Positions 45,235-47,417 of a DNA stretch of 47,417 nucleotides are shown piece by piece (position 1 is the first letter of the stretch; every line of letters begins with the position of its first letter). The notes beneath the pieces are model-generated. The model saw only the letters and a program-made list of their open reading frames with translations, did not search any database and was not told where the DNA came from. The position numbers and the translations under genes are program-made. The stretch covers positions 1 through 47,417 of the forward strand of contig NZ_KQ958209.1 of NCBI RefSeq assembly GCF_001546855.1. The letters are read 5' to 3'. The DNA is from Megasphaera sp. MJR8396C. Its GTDB lineage: Bacteria > Bacillota > Negativicutes > Veillonellales > Megasphaeraceae.

Positions 45235-45596
45235 CGAATATTATTGAGAAAATTCATTTTGCGGAATGAATAATTCTAAAATCAATTCCGTTTAAGAATT
45301 AATCGTTTTGATATAAAAACTCGAATCTATTCTGTAAGCATTATTCATTACAAATTTACAATGGCTTTACAACCATGACTTCTTCCCTTTTTCTTTCTGA
45401 ATGGAAAGATTCCCTTCATTTTATTTCTAATAATCAAAATCATAAATATAAAAACTCTCCTAAAACTTGCATGATTAAAAAGTACCGTCTCTTTTCATTT
45501 ATGATAATTAAGCATGGTTTGTGAATTACGGTACTTATTTTGTTTGGAGAATAGTTTGTAATAAGAACATTATGTCTCATCCATCCTGTCAACCAT
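45235..45596. other. AT-rich intergenic region between lctP and pct
   Basis: No gene is seen in these 362 bp. Just upstream of the pct -35 is a perfect inverted repeat ATTCATT-6-AATGAAT (45252-45271), a plausible operator. The rest is AT-rich with no recognisable structure. Confidence 0.5.
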
Positions 45597-45631
45597 AAAA
45601 AAAAGCGGACACGACAGATGCCGCATCCGCT
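45597..45631 (-). terminator. Terminator after lctP
   Basis: Minus-strand stem AGCGGA / TCCGCT with an internally paired loop, followed by nine Ts, about 15 bp after the lctP stop codon. Confidence 0.85.
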
Positions 45632-45645
45632 GCTTACTAAACGGG

Positions 45646-47166
45646 TTAACTCACCAAAGCGTGACCAAAGTAAACGACAATCCCCAACAAGATGATATAT
45701 GGGATATATACTTTCACGATGGCCCTTAAAATTTCATTATCCCGCCCAGAAAGCGAAATCGCTCCTACCGCAATGGCAATACTCTGCGGCGAAATCATCT
45801 TGCCGGCACAGGTTCCGGCTGCATTGGCCGCTGCCAGCCAGGCTTCATCGACATGGATGGCGACTGCCGCATCGGTTTGAAGATTGCCAAACAAGACGTT
45901 GCTCGACGTACCGGAGCCGGTGATAAAGGTACCAATCGATCCGATGAGAGGCGCAATCGCCGGATACATGGATCCCGTCGCCTCGACGGCCGTCCGGGCA
46001 ATCTCCGAAGTCATCCCGCTGTAGCCCATGACCTTAGCCGTAGCAATGACGGCGATGATGGTAATAATGGTATTTCGCAGTCCCACGATGGTCTGGCCCA
46101 GTACAGTCACCATTTCACCAAAGCTGGAAGACTGCACTCTACCACTGATAAACGCAGCCAACAAGATGAGAACCCCCGGCGTATTCACCCATACAAAGGT
46201 ATAGGGAACGCCGCCTTCCCCGGTATAAATCAGGACAGACGATTTAATCGCCATGAGCGGACCGTGGATGAAGGGAATGAGCTTCGACGTCAACAGCAAG
46301 AAGACGAAGATTAAAATAAAGGGTAAGCAGGCGAGCAGTCCCCCCTTGAGCGAGACATGAGCCGGATGTATGTCCATGGTATATTCCGGGTCCTCCGTCG
46401 ATTGAAACCGGGAATACACGATGATGACCGCCATGATGACGACCGATGCCCCCATGACAGCCAGTTCAGGACCGACCGTAGCGGCGATGACGAGTTCCGG
46501 AAGGGCCAGTGCCAGTCCCGACAAGAGGGTAATCAAAAAGACACCTTTCAAGGCTTTTACCGAGCCGCCGATAATGAGGACGATGAGGAAGGGACAGATC
46601 AGATTGAGGGGCAGCAGCTGCAAACTGATATACGACGAAAGCAAAATCGGATCAAGGCCGGTCAAATTCGCTAAGGTACTGGCCGGAATGCCGATTGAAC
46701 CGTACGTCGTCGGAACGGAATTGGCTACCAGACAGACTAGGATCGACTTGATCGGATCGAAGCCAAGAGCGACTAACATCGATGCCGGAATGGCAATGGC
46801 CGTACCGAAACCGGCCATACCTTCCATAAATGCGCCAAATCCCCAAGCGATGAGCAGTGCCAGGATACGGCGGTCCTTGCTGACCGTCATCAGCATATGT
46901 TTGACAATATCCATACTCTTGGTATGAACGGCGAGATTATACGTAAAAATCGCCGCAATGATGACCAGTAAAATAGGCCAGCAAGCCAGGGCAGCCCCTT
47001 CCAGCGCCGCCGTGACGGCATCCAATCCAGCCATTTGATACTCCGTGAGGGCTACTGCAAACGCCAGGACCAAGGCTAGGGGACAGGCCTTAAAACCAGG
47101 CATCTTAAAGACCCCCAGGGATACGATAAGCCATAGAATCGGAGATAATGCCAATAAAAATACCAT
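45646..47166 (-). CDS. lctP: Lactate permease (LctP family)
   Basis: Proton-coupled lactate importer of the inner membrane, 506 residues with about 12-14 hydrophobic segments. Family marks include WGFGAFMEGMAGFGTAIAIP (residues about 108-127), CLVANSVPTTYGSIGIP, the later SIGTFITGSGTSSNVLFGNL and CAGKMISPQSIAIA near the end. A ribosome binding site AAAGGATGAG precedes the ATG. It has its own promoter and terminator, so it forms a separate unit directly upstream of pct in the same direction. It supplies the substrate of the acrylate pathway. Confidence 0.95.
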   Translation of the reverse strand: MVFLLALSPILWLIVSLGVFKMPGFKACPLALVLAFAVALTEYQMAGLDAVTAALEGAALACWPILLVIIAAIFTYNLAVHTKSMDIVKHMLMTVSKDRRILALLIAWGFGAFMEGMAGFGTAIAIPASMLVALGFDPIKSILVCLVANSVPTTYGSIGIPASTLANLTGLDPILLSSYISLQLLPLNLICPFLIVLIIGGSVKALKGVFLITLLSGLALALPELVIAATVGPELAVMGASVVIMAVIIVYSRFQSTEDPEYTMDIHPAHVSLKGGLLACLPFILIFVFLLLTSKLIPFIHGPLMAIKSSVLIYTGEGGVPYTFVWVNTPGVLILLAAFISGRVQSSSFGEMVTVLGQTIVGLRNTIITIIAVIATAKVMGYSGMTSEIARTAVEATGSMYPAIAPLIGSIGTFITGSGTSSNVLFGNLQTDAAVAIHVDEAWLAAANAAGTCAGKMISPQSIAIAVGAISLSGRDNEILRAIVKVYIPYIILLGIVVYFGHALVS

Positions 47167-47252
47167 AATAGAAACTCATCCTTTCTTTTCGCTTTTTTAA
47201 TTCTTCAAGAGAATCATTTTTAAAAATATCAATTCCCTTATGACATAAAAAG

Positions 47253-47282
47253 ATTATATAATAGACAGAAAGGATAAATCAA
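47253..47282 (-). promoter_or_regulatory. lctP promoter
   Basis: Minus-strand TTGATT (47277-47282), an 18-bp spacer and TATAAT (47253-47258), with start near 47246 and a leader of about 80 nt. Confidence 0.65.
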
Positions 47283-47390
47283 TATATTTTAATCTTTATC
47301 AAAACATATGCCAAAGCTTGCCATGATTAAAGCATAAAGTTATTTATCGAGTCACTCGTCCTATGTAATCAAAAAAAGCTACCCCCGAAG

Positions 47391-47417
47391 TGAACCGACC
47401 CCCTAAAGTTGGACCAA
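47391..47417. mobile_element. End of an IS3-family-like insertion sequence (cut by window edge)
   Basis: The last 27 bases begin TGAACCGACCCCCTAAAGTT and continue GGACC, which matches the general pattern of IS3/IS150-type terminal inverted repeats (TG start, C-run, AAAGTTGGAC). The transposase would lie beyond the window. Target duplication and the other end cannot be checked here. Confidence 0.55.

Overview
The window looks like chromosomal DNA of a Megasphaera species (Negativicutes, the diderm, outer-membrane Firmicutes), close to but probably not identical with M. elsdenii. Three things point there: moderately GC-rich genes with Firmicutes-type ribosome binding sites; trimeric autotransporters with outer-membrane anchors next to Firmicutes-type housekeeping genes; and a complete acrylate-pathway cluster whose propionate CoA-transferase and acyl-CoA dehydrogenase closely resemble the M. 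elsdenii proteins as I remember them. No database search was possible.

Layout. 1-15.4 kb, minus strand: housekeeping core, read right to left as fbp, tyrS, rpoB, rpoC, then an L7Ae-like protein, rpsL, rpsG, fusA and tuf (tuf is cut by the window edge). The rpoBC and str units are separated by a terminator and a strong promoter, and rpoB has its own promoter and a leader with an intrinsic terminator. 15.4-23.3 kb: metabolic genes. These are a glutamate dehydrogenase (+), a nitrilase / AEC transporter / M20 amidohydrolase operon (-), a family 4 uracil-DNA glycosylase (+), an [FeFe]-hydrogenase-like protein (-), a double cupin (-) and tRNA-Gly(CCC). 23.4-30.8 kb: two tandem paralogous trimeric autotransporter adhesins behind long AT-rich leaders. 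31-38 kb: a KimA-type potassium transporter, a Zn/Cd P-type ATPase with a His-rich N-terminus, a GNAT acetyltransferase, a MalY/PatB-type PLP enzyme and a divergent XRE regulator.

38-47.2 kb, minus strand: the lactate-to-propionate system, read as lactate permease, propionate CoA-transferase, a duplicated VOC epimerase-like protein, dehydratase activator, dehydratase alpha and beta, and an acyl-CoA dehydrogenase. Lactate is imported, activated to lactoyl-CoA, dehydrated to acryloyl-CoA and reduced to propionyl-CoA, and CoA is passed to the next lactate. The tandem VOC protein has two complete methylmalonyl-CoA-epimerase-like metal sites and sits between the CoA-transferase and the dehydratase. 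I propose it as a lactoyl-CoA epimerase, and it is the most interesting candidate for an undescribed function here. The last 27 bases look like the end of an IS3-family insertion sequence.

Most promoters listed were found by eye as -35/-10 pairs with 16-18 bp spacing and are predictions.
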